Notes: generated by a model from the letters alone, not told the origin. A stretch of DNA of 64,000 bases from Paraburkholderia sp. FT54 (GCF_031585635.1 NZ_CP134198.1:62001-126000), one strand, 5' to 3'. Shown: positions 26,264 through 36,490, counted from the first letter of the stretch. Numbers and translations are program-made.

Positions 26264-27201
26264 TCTCGTCACCCGGGCGTGCCGCCTGACCAAACATCGC
26301 ATTCGCGGGCCCCCGTTACATGATCTCCGTCGGCTATATGGATCCGGGCAACTGGGCAACCGACATTGCCGGCGGCTCGCGCTTCGGCTACACACTGCTC
26401 GCGGGATCCTGCTGTCGAATCTCATGGCGATCCTGCTGCAGGCGCTGTCGGTGCGCCTCGGGATCGAGACTGGGCGCGACCTCGCGCAGGCGTGCCGCGC
26501 GCATTATTGGAGGCCCGTCAATTTCATGCTGTGGCTGGCCTGCGAAGTGGCGATCATCGCATGCGATCTCGCTGAGGTGATCGGTACGGCGATTGCGCTG
26601 CAATTGCTCTTCGGTATTCCGCTCATGGGCTGCGCGCTCATCACCGCGCTCGACGCCTTTCTGCTGCTGCTCCTGATGAACAAAGGCTTCCGCTTTCTCG
26701 AAGCCTTCGTGATCGCCCTGCTGCTCGTGATCGCGGTGTGCTTTGCGGTGCAGATCGTTGCGGCGGCACCGCCGGTCATGGCTGTGCTGCGGGGCTTCGT
26801 GCCCTTGCCGGAATCGTGACCAACCGCGAGATGCTCTATGTCGCAATCGGCATCATCGGTGCGACGGTGATGCCGCACAAGCTGTATCTGCACTCGTCGG
26901 TCGTGACCTTACCGATTTCGGCGACGTCCATATGGCCGGTACCATGAAACACGGCGATCCTGATTGTCGCAGCGAGTAGCGCGCAACGACGAGGGGACGG
27001 CGCGATGCGATCAGATGGGCCACGGCGGACAGCACCATCGGCTCATGCTCGCGCTCTTCATCAACGCCCTACAGGCTTCTTTCGCCGTTGCTCGGGCTCG
27101 GCATTGCATCGGACGCTGTTCGCGCTTGCGCTGCTCGCCTCGGGGCTTAATTCGCCCGTGACGGCGACGCTCGCGGGGCAGATTGTCATCGAGGGAAAAT
27201 A
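26264..27201 (+). pseudogene. mntH: Nramp-family Mn2+/H+ transporter, decayed
   Basis: Pieces of MntH appear in order but in different frames. [20 protein letters not shown] holds the DPGN metal-binding motif of helix 1. Then come [40 protein letters not shown] and [19 protein letters not shown], followed by [20 protein letters not shown] (the MPH motif of helix 6), [16 protein letters not shown] and [20 protein letters not shown]. Several frameshifts and deletions separate them, and it ends at TAG 27200 before the last helices. Not functional. Confidence 0.85.
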
Positions 27202-27931
27202 GAAGGGGAGCAGTGCAAGGCGTGCGGGGGCACCGGAAAATGCAGCAAGGTATCGGCGGCGGTTGAGACCTCGCGTGAACTGACAGCCTCGCAGGCACGG
27301 CGGAGGCTGTCGCCGCCAACTGACGGAAAAAGCAGCGCGGGTGCCGTAGTCTCGCTATTCCGACGTGGCCACTGTTACCTGATGTTCCCCGGGCCGATTT
27401 CGCCCTACGGCGGGTCCCCGTTTCACTCCGACGCGCGCATAAAGGCGATTGCGGCTAACGATGGTTGCGGCGGCCGTCATGCGGCATGCAGATTACTGAC
27501 AATCGGATGCGGCTCCCACCGTCCGGTTCGACCGACTGCTGCCGATGCATGGCGCGAGACCCGTCGCACGGTCACTGTTCGGTACCATGCGGAGGATCTC
27601 TCGTGGGCCTTCGTGACCGAAGGAATCCGCGAACCTCGAAGTCCGATACGCAGATAAGCGGCGCCCGGCGTTTTCCCTTTTCGAACAGCGAACCGCGCTA
27701 AAGGCCGTCCGGTCGGAAGGACAGCACATTCGTTGCGGTTGTTTCTGGCCGATTGAAGGAGCAGGCAATTTCTCAGCGCGCCGACGGCATCGGGTTCGCG
27801 CAAACCACCGTATCCAGAATGCCTCGCCCCGACGAACGCCCCGGGCCCAGGGGTTGCTCGCCCGTGACAGTCGTTTGCGGCACTACGTGAACCGTACATC
27901 GGAGCAATGAACCACTCACCAGGAGATCGTC
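27202..27931. other. No credible gene
   Basis: A 730-base spacer with only shadow frames. An AGGAGATC site before 27932 belongs to the SDR gene. Confidence 0.4.
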
Positions 27932-28526
27932 ATGACTGAAACCGAACGCCCCACACCGCCTATGCCGGCGCAGCAGCAGAACCAGACACCCGGCCGCACC
28001 GCCGACATGACGCCCAGGCCGGATCACGGCGAACACTCATACAAGGGGTCTGGCCGTCTCGCCGGCAAGGCGGCGATCGTCACTGGCGGCGACAGCGGCA
28101 TCGGCCGTGCCGTCGCTATCGCGTTTGCGCGTGAAGGCGCCGACGTATTGATAGCCTATCTGGACGAAGACGACGATGCACGCGCAACCGGGCGGTGGGT
28201 CGAAGAAGCTGGACGCAAAGCGGTGCTGTTGCGCGGCGATATCAGGAGCCGCGAGCACTGCAACGAGATAGTGGAACGCGCGGTCGAGGCATTTGGGCGG
28301 CTCGACGTGCTCGTAAACAACGCCGCGTACCAGATGGTCTTGCGCAATTGCTTGCGGAAAAGGGTATTCGCGCGAACTGCGTGGCCCCGGGGCCGATCTG
28401 GACACCACTTATTCCATCGACGATGCCGCCGGAAAAGGTCGAGAAGTTCGGCCAGCAAGTGCCGATGAAGCGGCCTGGACAGCCGGCAGAGCTGGCGGCT
28501 GTTTGCGTGATGCTCGCCGCGTGACC
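27932..28526 (+). pseudogene. SDR-family oxidoreductase lacking its middle segment
   Basis: Residues 1-133 read as the start of a YghA-type NAD(P)-dependent short-chain dehydrogenase: proline-rich leader, AAIVTGGDSGIGRAVAIAFA (cofactor-binding TGxxxGIG), [11 protein letters not shown] and [10 protein letters not shown] (NNA motif). The frame then breaks at ~28337 and resumes, shifted, as [20 protein letters not shown] then [20 protein letters not shown] and [11 protein letters not shown]. About 70 residues, including the catalytic serine and YxxxK, are missing here; much of this segment is found just downstream at 28631-28830. AGGAGATCGTC precedes the ATG. Confidence 0.85.
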
Positions 28527-28630
28527 TGCGATTTCTGATGGCTGCCTCTAAGTGTCACCAATCTTGAACGCGCGGGTGACGAGGCACGAAAGGTTGCGAA
28601 TCGGCTTCGCCGGCGCGGCGGGTTGTCGGC

Positions 28631-28830
28631 GTGCAGACCTATCCGTCGCTCGACGCAATCACCGACGAGGAATGGGACAAGACCTTCGATACCAACATCG
28701 GCGCAATGTTCAGGATTACGCGGGCCGCGGTGAAGCACATGAAGCAGGGCGGTGCGATTGTGAACACGTCGTCGATAAATGCAGATCATCCGAACCCCGA
28801 ATTCGCGAGAATGGCGGGGCACACGCCATC
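28631..28830 (+). pseudogene. Displaced middle segment of the SDR oxidoreductase
   Basis: Reads QTYPSLDAITDEEWDKTFDT, NIGAMFRITRAAVKHMKQGG and AIVNTSSINADHPNPEF. This is the segment that should follow VNNAAYQ in the gene at 27932 and include the catalytic serine. It lies ~110 bases after the end of that gene, in the same orientation, and loses similarity after HPNPE. Either the gene was rearranged internally or two copies lost complementary parts. Confidence 0.8.
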
Positions 28831-28845
28831 AATACGACCGAGCAA

Positions 28846-29040
28846 AAAAGGTCCGGCGAGCTGGTCCTGATGACTCTGCGCAAGGCCCTGGATGCGTTCG
28901 AGCGGATGGACGCCGCGGCGGCCGCGCAGATTGTCCGGGATGGCGAAGCAGTCGATAGGTCGTGCCGTGCATTCGGACGCAGGACTGTCACGCAGATGAA
29001 GGAAGCTCCTCATATAATTCCGATTGGCCTGGAATACTAC
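28846..29040 (+). pseudogene. phoU: PhoU fragment
   Basis: Reads LVLMTLRKALDAFERMDAAA, AAQIVRDGEAVDRSCRAFGR and TVTQMKEAPHIIPIGLEYY, matching one three-helix repeat of PhoU, the regulator linking the Pst transporter to PhoR. It is truncated on both sides: upstream is the SDR segment, downstream the IS6 end at 29045. Another phosphate gene relic (pstS) lies at 11940. Confidence 0.7.
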
Positions 29041-29044
29041 CAGC

Positions 29045-29193
29045 GAACACACAGAATGATCACATCGCGGTCAAAATGACGGCCCGCGAACAGTTCCTCC
29101 AGACTCTTCAACTTGCTCATCGGCGGCTCTCAATTCATTCAGACCGACACCTTAACCGATTCGCCCCCCGCTATTTGCACTAGAGCCATGTTA
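29045..29193 (-). mobile_element. IS6-family left-end remnant with transposase start
   Basis: Reading leftward from 29193, the terminal repeat (GGCTCTAGTGCAAATAG, one base different from the element at 36491) is followed by the same leader and the start of the transposase: MSKLKSLEELFAGRHFDRDV. This remnant keeps eight bases after MSK that are deleted in the longer copy at 36558, so it preserves the correct frame. It is truncated after ~149 bases by joining to the phoU fragment. Confidence 0.8.
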
Positions 29194-29572
29194 TCCAGGT
29201 TCCGGTCAGAGCGAACGGCGCGCGCAACATCGAAGCCGTCCACATCCGGCATTCCGACATCGACAACTGCCACCTCCGGCCATATCTCCGTCATCAGGCG
29301 AATCGCGTCACGTCCATTGTTCACAGTGGTCACAATGTGCCCTTCGAGCTCCAACAGTATCCCTAGCGAAAGCAAAGCGTCCTGATTGTCATCAACCAGA
29401 AGAAGGCGTACCGGACAAGCGCCAAAGCCTCAGCAGTCGGTTCTGGTTGGGCAGGCACCGATGCCGTACGGAGGATTGGCAAACGCAGCGTTACAACGGT
29501 GCCTGTGCCCGCTCCTTCACTCTGAAGTGATATGGTCCCTTCATGAAGTTCAACCATACGCTGCCCAGTATT
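29194..29572 (-). pseudogene. Hybrid histidine kinase fragment (ATPase end plus receiver)
   Basis: Reads QRMVELHEGTISLQSEGAGT and VVTLRLPIL, the last part of a histidine-kinase ATPase domain. After a frameshift comes a receiver: LSLGILLELEGHIVTTVNNG, then VAVVDVGMPDVDGFDVARAV with an intact acceptor aspartate, ending NMALV where the IS6 terminal repeat begins. The upstream sensor half is gone and the receiver is cut by the IS. Non-functional. Confidence 0.75.
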
Positions 29573-29950
29573 AGCGACGGTTCAGAAGGTCGACCGCAGA
29601 CATCGTCTGATAACTCTGGCAGCCCAATTTGTTTCGGCTATCGCAGTTCAGGTGACAAGTCACCTTGCACCATTGATATAAGCTGCGCGCTGTTCCCTCC
29701 AGTCCTGTATTTGCGGCCGTCACCGCGTGCCGGCGGGAACGGATACGTTCACCGGCGAGCGCGGTGCCAGTGGCCTTGATATCCCTGCGGCCAGGCTTCA
29801 GGAGCCGGAGACGCAGACCTTGAGGCCCCTAGGGCGAAATAGACATTTGGTCCGCCATAGGCGCTCTGCTGAATGGGTGCCGAGGAAGTTGAACGCAATC
29901 AGATTCCCACGCGGGGCCCGGCAACCTCGCTGCGGGGCAGGTTACATGCT
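29573..29950. other. No credible gene
   Basis: Should contain the rest of the kinase but no motif is readable on either strand. Confidence 0.35.
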
Positions 29951-30445
29951 TCACACATCGTGCTTGCGAATAATGCTTATCTCACCGTTGCGCTCAAGAA
30001 TTGCGCCCTTCACCCTATCCAATGCGTCAGTCCCCAATTCCTGGCGAACTGTCTCCAGGACGTCGGTTCGCGAGACGAGCGCGGCTACCATTTGCCGTTC
30101 ATCGAACTTCCCGTCCCGGTATAGCTGTCGCTCAACTCCTCCTACGAAGGATTCAAGCGCTCGAGACCGAACACATGCCCACGCCAGCGCACGATGCACG
30201 AGGACGATAACCAGCGAGGCGACTAGGGTTGGAACTGCCGGCGAAGCTCCGACTATTGCGCGGCTCAATGTCGCCCCTAGCAGGATCGCAACGACGTAAT
30301 CGAACGGTGACCGCTGGCCAAAGGACCGTCGTCCAGATATCCGAATGAAAGCCAGCGCGGCGAAAAACGTCGCTGCTGCTCGCATTCCCATTTGCAAGGA
30401 AGAGAGGTCCTTTCCCTCACCGAAGATTGCAATGAGCGCCTGCAT
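29951..30445 (-). CDS. YetF/DUF421-family membrane protein
   Basis: A 164-residue protein, MQALIAIFGEGKDLSSLQMG. Its N-terminal half has two to three membrane segments around the family motif RISGRRSFGQRSPFDYVVAI and LLGATLSRAIVG. The C-terminal half is a soluble domain (RDGKFDERQMVAALVSRTDV, GAILERNGEISII) as in YetF/YdfR proteins. AGGAG seven bases before the ATG at 30445 sets the start. The family is implicated in spore or stress physiology in Bacillus; its role in proteobacteria is unknown. It is the nearest intact gene to the kinase relic. Confidence 0.85.
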   Translation of the reverse strand: MQALIAIFGEGKDLSSLQMGMRAAATFFAALAFIRISGRRSFGQRSPFDYVVAILLGATLSRAIVGASPAVPTLVASLVIVLVHRALAWACVRSRALESFVGGVERQLYRDGKFDERQMVAALVSRTDVLETVRQELGTDALDRVKGAILERNGEISIIRKHDV

Positions 30446-30555
30446 GTCTAACTCCTGTTCTCGACTCCTGAACTCGGCCGCGGACTTTTTTGAGTTGCTC
30501 GGCAAAGCACGGTTTGCTCTTTTCCGCCGAATGACAATTTGCGATATTCGGTCGC

Positions 30556-31152
30556 CTACGGCATCGCTTTACCAACGTAACCTGGCAATCCCGCAGCGGC
30601 CTTGCTCTTTGCCAGCTTGAGCGCCTGCCGTTGAACCGACGCGAATTCGTCATCGGTTCCTGGGTACGGCAGATAGGAGCGAAACAGGTCCGCCCAGCGA
30701 AATTCTTCCAGCGGCACGGTGGTTTTTTCATACCCGCCGGCGTCACGGACCGATGCGGCAAGACTGCGATATTCATCGTCAGCCAACTCCCAAATATGGT
30801 CGGGCATTTCAGAAAAGCTCTTGCGCTGACCTCCGGCATCGTACGGATAGGCCCAGCGGCGGTCTTCCATAGACAACCAGAATTCCTGATACGAGAGCGA
30901 TGAGAAATCAGCTACCAGCACGGCAGGCATCGTTTTTATCCCTGCGCGCCACAAAGCGGTTGCGACATGATGATGGTCAATCGCAAAAGGCGAACCGTCC
31001 AGACCAAGTACGAGAGGGACAGGCTTTTCCGCAATTGCCATCTCAAGGTCATGGCGGGAAAGCGATTGGTAGAACTGGGTCTTTTGGCGTATCTCGCGCA
31101 GACCATGCGTCAATTGGGTCGGACGCAGTTCGTTGATAGATACTGTCTTCAT
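30556..31152 (-). CDS. ParB-like protein (ParBc_2 type)
   Basis: A 198-residue protein, MKTVSINELRPTQLTHGLRE. The core ...PFAIDHHHVATALWRAGI carries the DHHH motif of the putative ParB-like nuclease family (PF08857), which resembles the ParB/sulfiredoxin fold with the CTP/ATP-binding box altered. The rest is helical with aromatic residues (RRWAYPYDAGGQRKSFSEMP). GGAGGGGAC directly before the ATG at 31152 gives the start. No parA or parS neighbour is present, so a partition role is unlikely; metabolic or nucleotide-handling roles are possible. Confidence 0.8.
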   Translation of the reverse strand: MKTVSINELRPTQLTHGLREIRQKTQFYQSLSRHDLEMAIAEKPVPLVLGLDGSPFAIDHHHVATALWRAGIKTMPAVLVADFSSLSYQEFWLSMEDRRWAYPYDAGGQRKSFSEMPDHIWELADDEYRSLAASVRDAGGYEKTTVPLEEFRWADLFRSYLPYPGTDDEFASVQRQALKLAKSKAAAGLPGYVGKAMP

Positions 31153-31299
31153 GTCCCCTCCAAACAAATCGGACTGTCTGTCCATCACAGGTCGCAGGAC
31201 TTATCGTCGCTCGAGTGGGCGTTGGCGACCCAGCGTGCCCCTGCCGTCATCCGGGCGACTGGTGAATGTCTGCAAGGGATGCCACTGAGTCCAAAAAGC
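31153..31299. other. Spacer upstream of the ParB-like gene
   Basis: No gene seen; likely promoter region. Confidence 0.3.
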
Positions 31300-31385
31300 G
31301 AAGCGATTGGCGTAAACCAGCGTCTCGAGTGTCCGAAGAAGGTTCGCATCGTCATCCACTAAGAGCACACGCGCAATGTCATCTC
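31300..31385 (-). pseudogene. Receiver-domain N-terminal scrap
   Basis: Reads IARVLLVDDDANLLRTLETL and VYANR, the first strand, acidic pocket and first helix of a receiver. Similarity stops at once. It is close to the opening of the receiver at 31668-32011 (VLLVEDDANLLRALGTLL), so it may be a fragment of a duplicate. Confidence 0.6.
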
Positions 31386-31667
31386 CCGTTGCTTTCGATT
31401 ACCGCAACGGGTGTTCCCGCTTTCTTCTGTCTGTTCACGTATATGAGGCGGCGGCCAAGCGTGTGTCTGAGATATCGTTCCCCTGCGCGAGCCTCTCAAG
31501 GCAATTTGAACTTGCGAGCGCGGCGAAAGAGGTCGCTTTTTCGTCTGTTGTGGTGCGTATCGTGGCGAGCCGATAACGGGCACCAACTGAGACGAGAAAC
31601 AACGCCCTGACATTGACAAACTCCGGAGCGACGTCAAGCCGCCTCTCGGCGGGGCTAGCCAGGAATG
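31386..31667. other. No credible gene
   Basis: Between two receiver relics; nothing readable. Confidence 0.3.
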
Positions 31668-32011
31668 TTATGCAAGAAGCCTGTCAATCAGTTCGACCAG
31701 TTCGACTGTTGAAAATGGCTTTCGCAGAAAAGCCTGTCCCGGGAGAACAGGCGGGATATTGATGGCGGTGGTCATAATTACGGGGATATGCGCAAGTAAC
31801 GGCGCTCTCTCAATCTGCGCACCAACGCTATGCCGTCCATGCCCGGCATCATGACATCCGTCACGATGATGTCAGGAGCCTCGACCGACGCAGCATTGAG
31901 GGCTTCCGTTCCATTTTCGGCCCGTCGCACGCGGTGTCCTTCAACAACAAGCAGGGTGCCCAGTGCCCGAAGCAGATTAGCGTCGTCTTCAACCAGCAGC
32001 ACGTTAGCCAT
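31668..32011 (-). pseudogene. Single-domain response regulator with one frameshift
   Basis: Starts MANVLLVEDDANLLRALGTL and continues EAPDIIVTDVMMPGMDGIAL with a normal acceptor aspartate, but runs out of frame at ~31795 (RERRYLRISP, stop). In another frame the expected end follows at once: LLAHIPVIMTTAINIPPVLP, GQAFLRKPFSTVELVELIDR, LLA, stop at 31668. A one-base change would restore a complete ~115-residue CheY-like protein. Its partner kinase may be one of the neighbouring fragments. Confidence 0.8.
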
Positions 32012-33042
32012 TTGTCCGCTCCTCGTAGCAGAACAAGTAGCAACGCATGTTCCCTTTCTGTATGAATGAAATCGGTGCGCCGTACGGGGCGTCGCCGGCG
32101 AACGTGCAGAGCCGTCCGAGCAGAAACCTGGGTACAGCCAGGCTGAAGATTTCCATTGAATGCAAACAACCTACTCCTGGGGCGCGTGCGAAAGCTGGAG
32201 TGCTGCAGTTGTGCGCGGGACGCGTGCACTACGCGCGCGAGGCTTCGTCTCATTGTCTTCCGCGTTGGGAAGCGGACTAGGGCCCGGTTCCTGCATTGGG
32301 CATCACTATGGAGATTGCGTGCTTGAACACCATCTGGGGCCAGACAAGTCCTCAAGGATAACTATGTATGTGTCGAACGACGCGTCCTGGCCACTCGGTC
32401 TGATTCCGTTAATCAGGTAAACGTTTGCCGGGGTTTCTCCTTTGTGTAGCGCCTGCCGGAATTCGTCATTCTCCGCTGGCGCTCCCAGTTTGACATTTTG
32501 CCGTTGGAGAGCGCGAGGCGGCCACGGGAAAGTGCGACGCGCGGGAACTCCAGCGTGCCTTATGCATCACGTTTCTTTACTCATTGACACACAGGTAATT
32601 CCTGGGTTCGATAGCGCACGCTGGTAACGCCGGTTCGACAGTTATTCTGAAGGTTCTTGTCTGAGTCGGCCTGGCGAATGTTTTGCACAGCAGCGGCAAT
32701 TCCCTACGCTACTGAGCATGCTTGGGGTACTCCGCACAGTATCCGGGTAAGCAATTGGATTTGAGGTTACGCACGAGCACGCTGTCGAGGCGCACTTCCT
32801 GCATTGAACCGAAAGCAGCTACTGCGGGTAAACGTGGAAGTTTCCCGAACAGATTTCCGCTGATACGGAACCAACGGTACGCACTGAATTGATGGAAAAT
32901 TCGCACCAACGGTGGCCGGGGACAACTTGAGGTCGACCTGTAGTTGCATGTTGGTGCTTCTTTCGCAATAGTCCCAGCGAACAACGCGATTCAAGGAAGC
33001 GTCCGCCCGCGTTCGCAATAACCAGAACCTGAGAGAAGACAA
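32012..33042. other. Kilobase without a credible gene
   Basis: Frames on both strands are short and lack domains. The right end should carry the promoter of the GGDEF gene; no clear boxes were found. Confidence 0.4.
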
Positions 33043-34932
33043 GTGGGGCAGCCATCCGAGAAGCCGCCTACCCGGTTGAGCGCACGGGTCGAAGCAATGC
33101 TGTCACCAGGCTGGGCCAGCACTGTCCGGGCCATGGTGCTCGCATTGGCGGTGACGACGGTGACGAGCCTTGTCAGCAGGGCGCTCAAGGCGACGGCCGG
33201 AGAAATCGCTCCAATCTGGTTGACCAATGCCGCCCTGCTTGCGCAAATGATGGTGGCACCGCACAGACAGCGATGGTGGGCGTTTGCCGGGGGCGTACTG
33301 GGCTATCTGAGCGCCAGCCTTCTGGTTGGTGAACGTCTATCTGTGTCCGTCTCATATTCGTGCGCCAACCTCCTCGAGGTGCTGGTTGCGTTGGCGTTCG
33401 CCCCGGCTATCTCAACGGTCGGCGAGCTGTTTTGTTTGAAGCCTCTCCTGAAATTCATGGCCGGTGCATTGTTGCTCGCACCGGTTGTGTCCGGACTGCT
33501 TGTGACCGCCATGCTGCACGGACAGCCAGTCGGCCACCCGCTGCAAAACTTTCGCAACTGGTTCCTCTCGGATGCCTTGAGCCTCGCCATATTGACGCCC
33601 GCTGCCGTCGTCTTCTGGACCGGGGAGGTGACCAAACTGCTGCGTGGCGAGCGCCGGCGGAAGACAGGGTGCCTCCTGCTCCTGGTTTGCATCATCACGA
33701 CGGCCGTATTCGGGCAAAACCACTTTCCGCTGTTGTACTGGGCGCTCCCACCCATTGTGCTACTGGCGTTTCAGGCAGACCTCGCAGGCTTGATGGTTGG
33801 ATTGCTCCTGTGCCTGGGAATTGCGGCGTCGTTCACCGTTCGCGGGTCGGGACCGTTCTCGACGTTTCCCTATGGGGGCATGCAAAGCCGAATCTTTGAG
33901 CTGCAACTTTTTCTCGTCGCTGCGTTGGGCATTGCAGTACCTATCAGCGCCACGCAGGCGCGGCGTAGCCGCCTCCTTGCAATGTTCCGTGACGTCGAGC
34001 AGCGATATCGGATACTGGCAGAGAACGCGACCGATGTCGTCATGAGCATGGCGCCCGATGGCAGGCTCACGTACGTTTCGCCACGCGCTACGGCGGTGAT
34101 AGGAATTGCCCCTGAAAACCTTGTCGGTTTGCACCTCCCGGACCTGGTGCTGTCCGACGACCGCGATGCCCTTGCTGCAGCAATTGAGAGCATGGCGACG
34201 GGGGCGACAGAGGCTTCCCGGGTGATTCGCTTCCAGCGCACGGATGGTCGAGTCCTATGGATGGAAATGTATCTTCGCCCTGTCATCGAAGGGATTCGCG
34301 GCAAGCCCCAGGCACTGACGGCGACAGCGCACGACATTACGGAGCGCTGGGCGGCGGAGCAACGCCTCGCAGATGAGCGAAGTCAATTGCATGCGTTTGC
34401 CTTCCGGGACGGACTGACCGGCGTTTTTAACCGTCGGTACTTCGACCGCGAACTGGCACTTCAATCGCAGCCGGAATTCTCGAAAGATGGCCGCAGTCGC
34501 CTCGGGATTGTCATGGTCGATATCGACGGATACAAGAGCTATAACGACCGATACGGTCATCAGGCTGGCGATGAATGCATGCGCACGGTAGCGCAAGCTA
34601 TTGCATCCTCGGCGAAACGTCCTGCAGACATAGTCGCGCGTTACGGTGGGGACGAGTTTGCGTTGATTCTGAAGGACACCGACCTGGACGGAGCGCGTGT
34701 AGTTTCCGAGCGTATCCGGCAAGCCATTGAAAGTCTCCAGATTCCGCATGTCGCGTCCCCCGTCGGCATTGTCACAGTCAGCTGCGGAGTGGCGGCGCAA
34801 CGACCGGGCGGTAGCGGCGACAGCCTTAATCTGGTTGCGGCCGCAGATAGAGCGCTTTATGCAGCAAAGCGGCGAGGACGGAACCGGACTTGTGCGGCCT
34901 GGGCCGACGACGCAGATGACCCCAGGATGTGA
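33043..34932 (+). CDS. Diguanylate cyclase with MASE1 membrane sensor and PAS domain
   Basis: A 629-residue protein. Residues 1-305 form eight or so membrane segments of the MASE1 type (EIAPIWLTNAALLAQMM opens the domain). Residues ~320-440 are a PAS domain (RYRILAENATDVVMSMAPDG; HDITERWAAEQ). Residues ~450-615 are GGDEF: DGLTGVFNRRYFDREL, then RYGGDEFALIL with the catalytic GGDEF at 535-539. RPAD at 526-529 is a canonical inhibitory I-site five residues before. It should make c-di-GMP and be product-inhibited. Start is GTG at 33043 with a weak site; ATG at 33097 is an alternative. No EAL partner nearby. Confidence 0.9.
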   Translation: MGQPSEKPPTRLSARVEAMLSPGWASTVRAMVLALAVTTVTSLVSRALKATAGEIAPIWLTNAALLAQMMVAPHRQRWWAFAGGVLGYLSASLLVGERLSVSVSYSCANLLEVLVALAFAPAISTVGELFCLKPLLKFMAGALLLAPVVSGLLVTAMLHGQPVGHPLQNFRNWFLSDALSLAILTPAAVVFWTGEVTKLLRGERRRKTGCLLLLVCIITTAVFGQNHFPLLYWALPPIVLLAFQADLAGLMVGLLLCLGIAASFTVRGSGPFSTFPYGGMQSRIFELQLFLVAALGIAVPISATQARRSRLLAMFRDVEQRYRILAENATDVVMSMAPDGRLTYVSPRATAVIGIAPENLVGLHLPDLVLSDDRDALAAAIESMATGATEASRVIRFQRTDGRVLWMEMYLRPVIEGIRGKPQALTATAHDITERWAAEQRLADERSQLHAFAFRDGLTGVFNRRYFDRELALQSQPEFSKDGRSRLGIVMVDIDGYKSYNDRYGHQAGDECMRTVAQAIASSAKRPADIVARYGGDEFALILKDTDLDGARVVSERIRQAIESLQIPHVASPVGIVTVSCGVAAQRPGGSGDSLNLVAAADRALYAAKRRGRNRTCAAWADDADDPRM

Positions 34933-35177
34933 CGCGGATACACACTGGCTTCTTCAACACCGCGCGCGTCTGTACCGTTTGAGCGCTCGACTGCTGCGCT
35001 TGTTTGGTCCTCGATTCGGGCACACGGAACAGGCAAGGAGAGCCGGGGACGCGGTCGCTTGCCGCTGAATGCTGCGACCTCGCAAAGGCGTCATTGCCTG
35101 GCGATAGGTGAGCGTCCCAGGCACGGCGCATGCGCGCGGTGCAGCAACTGCTCCAGCTGGAGAGGCTCATAAACCGG
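34933..35177. other. Spacer, no gene seen
   Basis: Separates the cyclase from the next receiver relic. Confidence 0.3.
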
Positions 35178-35529
35178 GCATCTTTGGTGGACGACGAGCC
35201 TGAGGTCGTCGAAGCACGGCTTCTGCTTGAGTCCGGGCAACATCCAGGTAACCACCGCGCTGGACGGTTTAGTGGCGTTCGAACTCGCGAGCAGCCGGCC
35301 GCCTGACAGCGTCGTAACCGGCTGGCGCATGCCGCGTGTGGACGGACTGACCTTTTGCCGGATGCTCCGGCACGCCAACCCGGCTTCCAGGATGCCGGTC
35401 ATTCTGCTATCCAGAGACGCGCCCCCGGTGGACCGAGCGGCGTCGCTTTATAACTGCTACCTGCGCAAACCGGTTTCGCCGGATAAACTTTTACAGCTGA
35501 TTCGGCGGCTCGTTGCCGGGAGAAGCTGA
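35178..35529 (+). pseudogene. Receiver-domain protein, frameshifted and lacking the phospho-aspartate
   Basis: The first frame reads NRASLVDDEPEVVEARLLLE; after a shift near 35230 the fold continues IQVTTALDGLVAFELASSRP, PDSVVTGWRMPRVDG, RMPVILLSRDAPP and NCYLRKPVSPDKLLQLIRRL. The acceptor position is glycine (VVTGWRMP rather than VVTDWRMP). Two independent lesions make this a pseudogene, or at best an unphosphorylated receiver from the internal TTG at 35227. Confidence 0.75.
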
Positions 35530-35807
35530 GCGTGCCGCTAGAACAGCTCTCTCTTCGCGCTTACCAGCGGCTCCATTGCAGCCCAACACATGGAAGAAGG
35601 TGTCGGCACAATCTACGGAGTCATTCCGCCCCGCAAAGCGACAAGGTCTTTGGCGGCTTGACAGGGGTTGCCTCGCAATGCCCCAAGTAGCTAACACGTG
35701 CGCGGGTGCCGTTCGATGTTTACTCGCAGCGCGGTATCCCAATCAGCCGACCGGTTCAGCATGCCGAACCAATCGATGCGCTGTCGAGTCCTCTGGGGAT
35801 GAGTCGC

Positions 35808-36002
35808 GGGGGACCGGCCTGCTATCTTGATATCGACGGCTTCAAGAGCGTCAACGACGCGCTCGGCATGAGAGGTGGCATTCTGGGTTCCCTTGCCGCA
35901 TGGTTCGGCTTCACGCTGCCGTCGGCCGTTTTCATGGTCGCGTTTGCGTACGGCTACACGCAATCCGCACACGAGTTTGACCTGCATCATCGCGTGTCTT
36001 GA
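35808..36002 (+). pseudogene. chrA: Chimera of a GGDEF scrap and a ChrA scrap
   Basis: GGPACYLDIDGFKSVNDALG is the opening strand and helix of a GGDEF domain (normally followed by H-x-x-G-D). It runs directly, in frame, into RGGILGSLAAWFGFTLPSAV then FMVAFAYGY, a membrane segment of the chromate transporter ChrA family. Neither protein has this order, so two gene fragments are joined at about 35868. The rest to the stop is unrecognised. Confidence 0.65.
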
Positions 36003-36068
36003 TTACAGGTCTGGCCGATGGCGCTCGGGAGCGCTCATATCTCGCGAGGCAGGAGACCGGCGCAGAAC

Positions 36069-36490
36069 TCATTTCATCGGGTCATTCACGCATTCCTCTG
36101 GGTGCAGCGGAAGGGTATCCTTCGGGCGTTCAAGCACTGGAAGCACAACGGTCACTGTCGTTCCCGTCCGTCCGTCATTGCTCGCAAGGGTCACGGTCCC
36201 GCCGTGAGACTCGACCAGATATCTGACCAGCGCAAGTCCGATTCCAAGACCGGAATCCGGGGTCGAGGAACATGAGCCGAGCTGGGTGAACATGTCAAAC
36301 ACATAGGAAGCTTGGCCGCAGGAATACCGTATCCTTCGTCGGCGACGGTAAGTCTCAGCGCACCGGGCGTTCCAGTCCTATCGCCTCCGTACGCTGGCTC
36401 GATGACAGCCGACAGCGCGATGTGACTGCCATCGGGCGAGTACTTTGCGGCGTTGCTGAGCACGTTCACCAGGACCTGGGTGAGACGGGC
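36069..36490 (-). pseudogene. Histidine kinase ATPase-domain fragment cut by IS6
   Basis: Reading leftward from the IS6 border at 36490: RLTQVLVNVLSNAAKYSPDG (N box), LRLTVADEGYGIPAAKL (G1 box). After a frameshift: MFDMFTQ, then DSGLGIGLALVRYLVESHGG (G2 box) and GTTVTVVLPVLERP. It ends naturally at 36069. The dimerisation, histidine and sensor regions should lie to the right but are replaced by the IS6 element. Non-functional. Confidence 0.8.
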
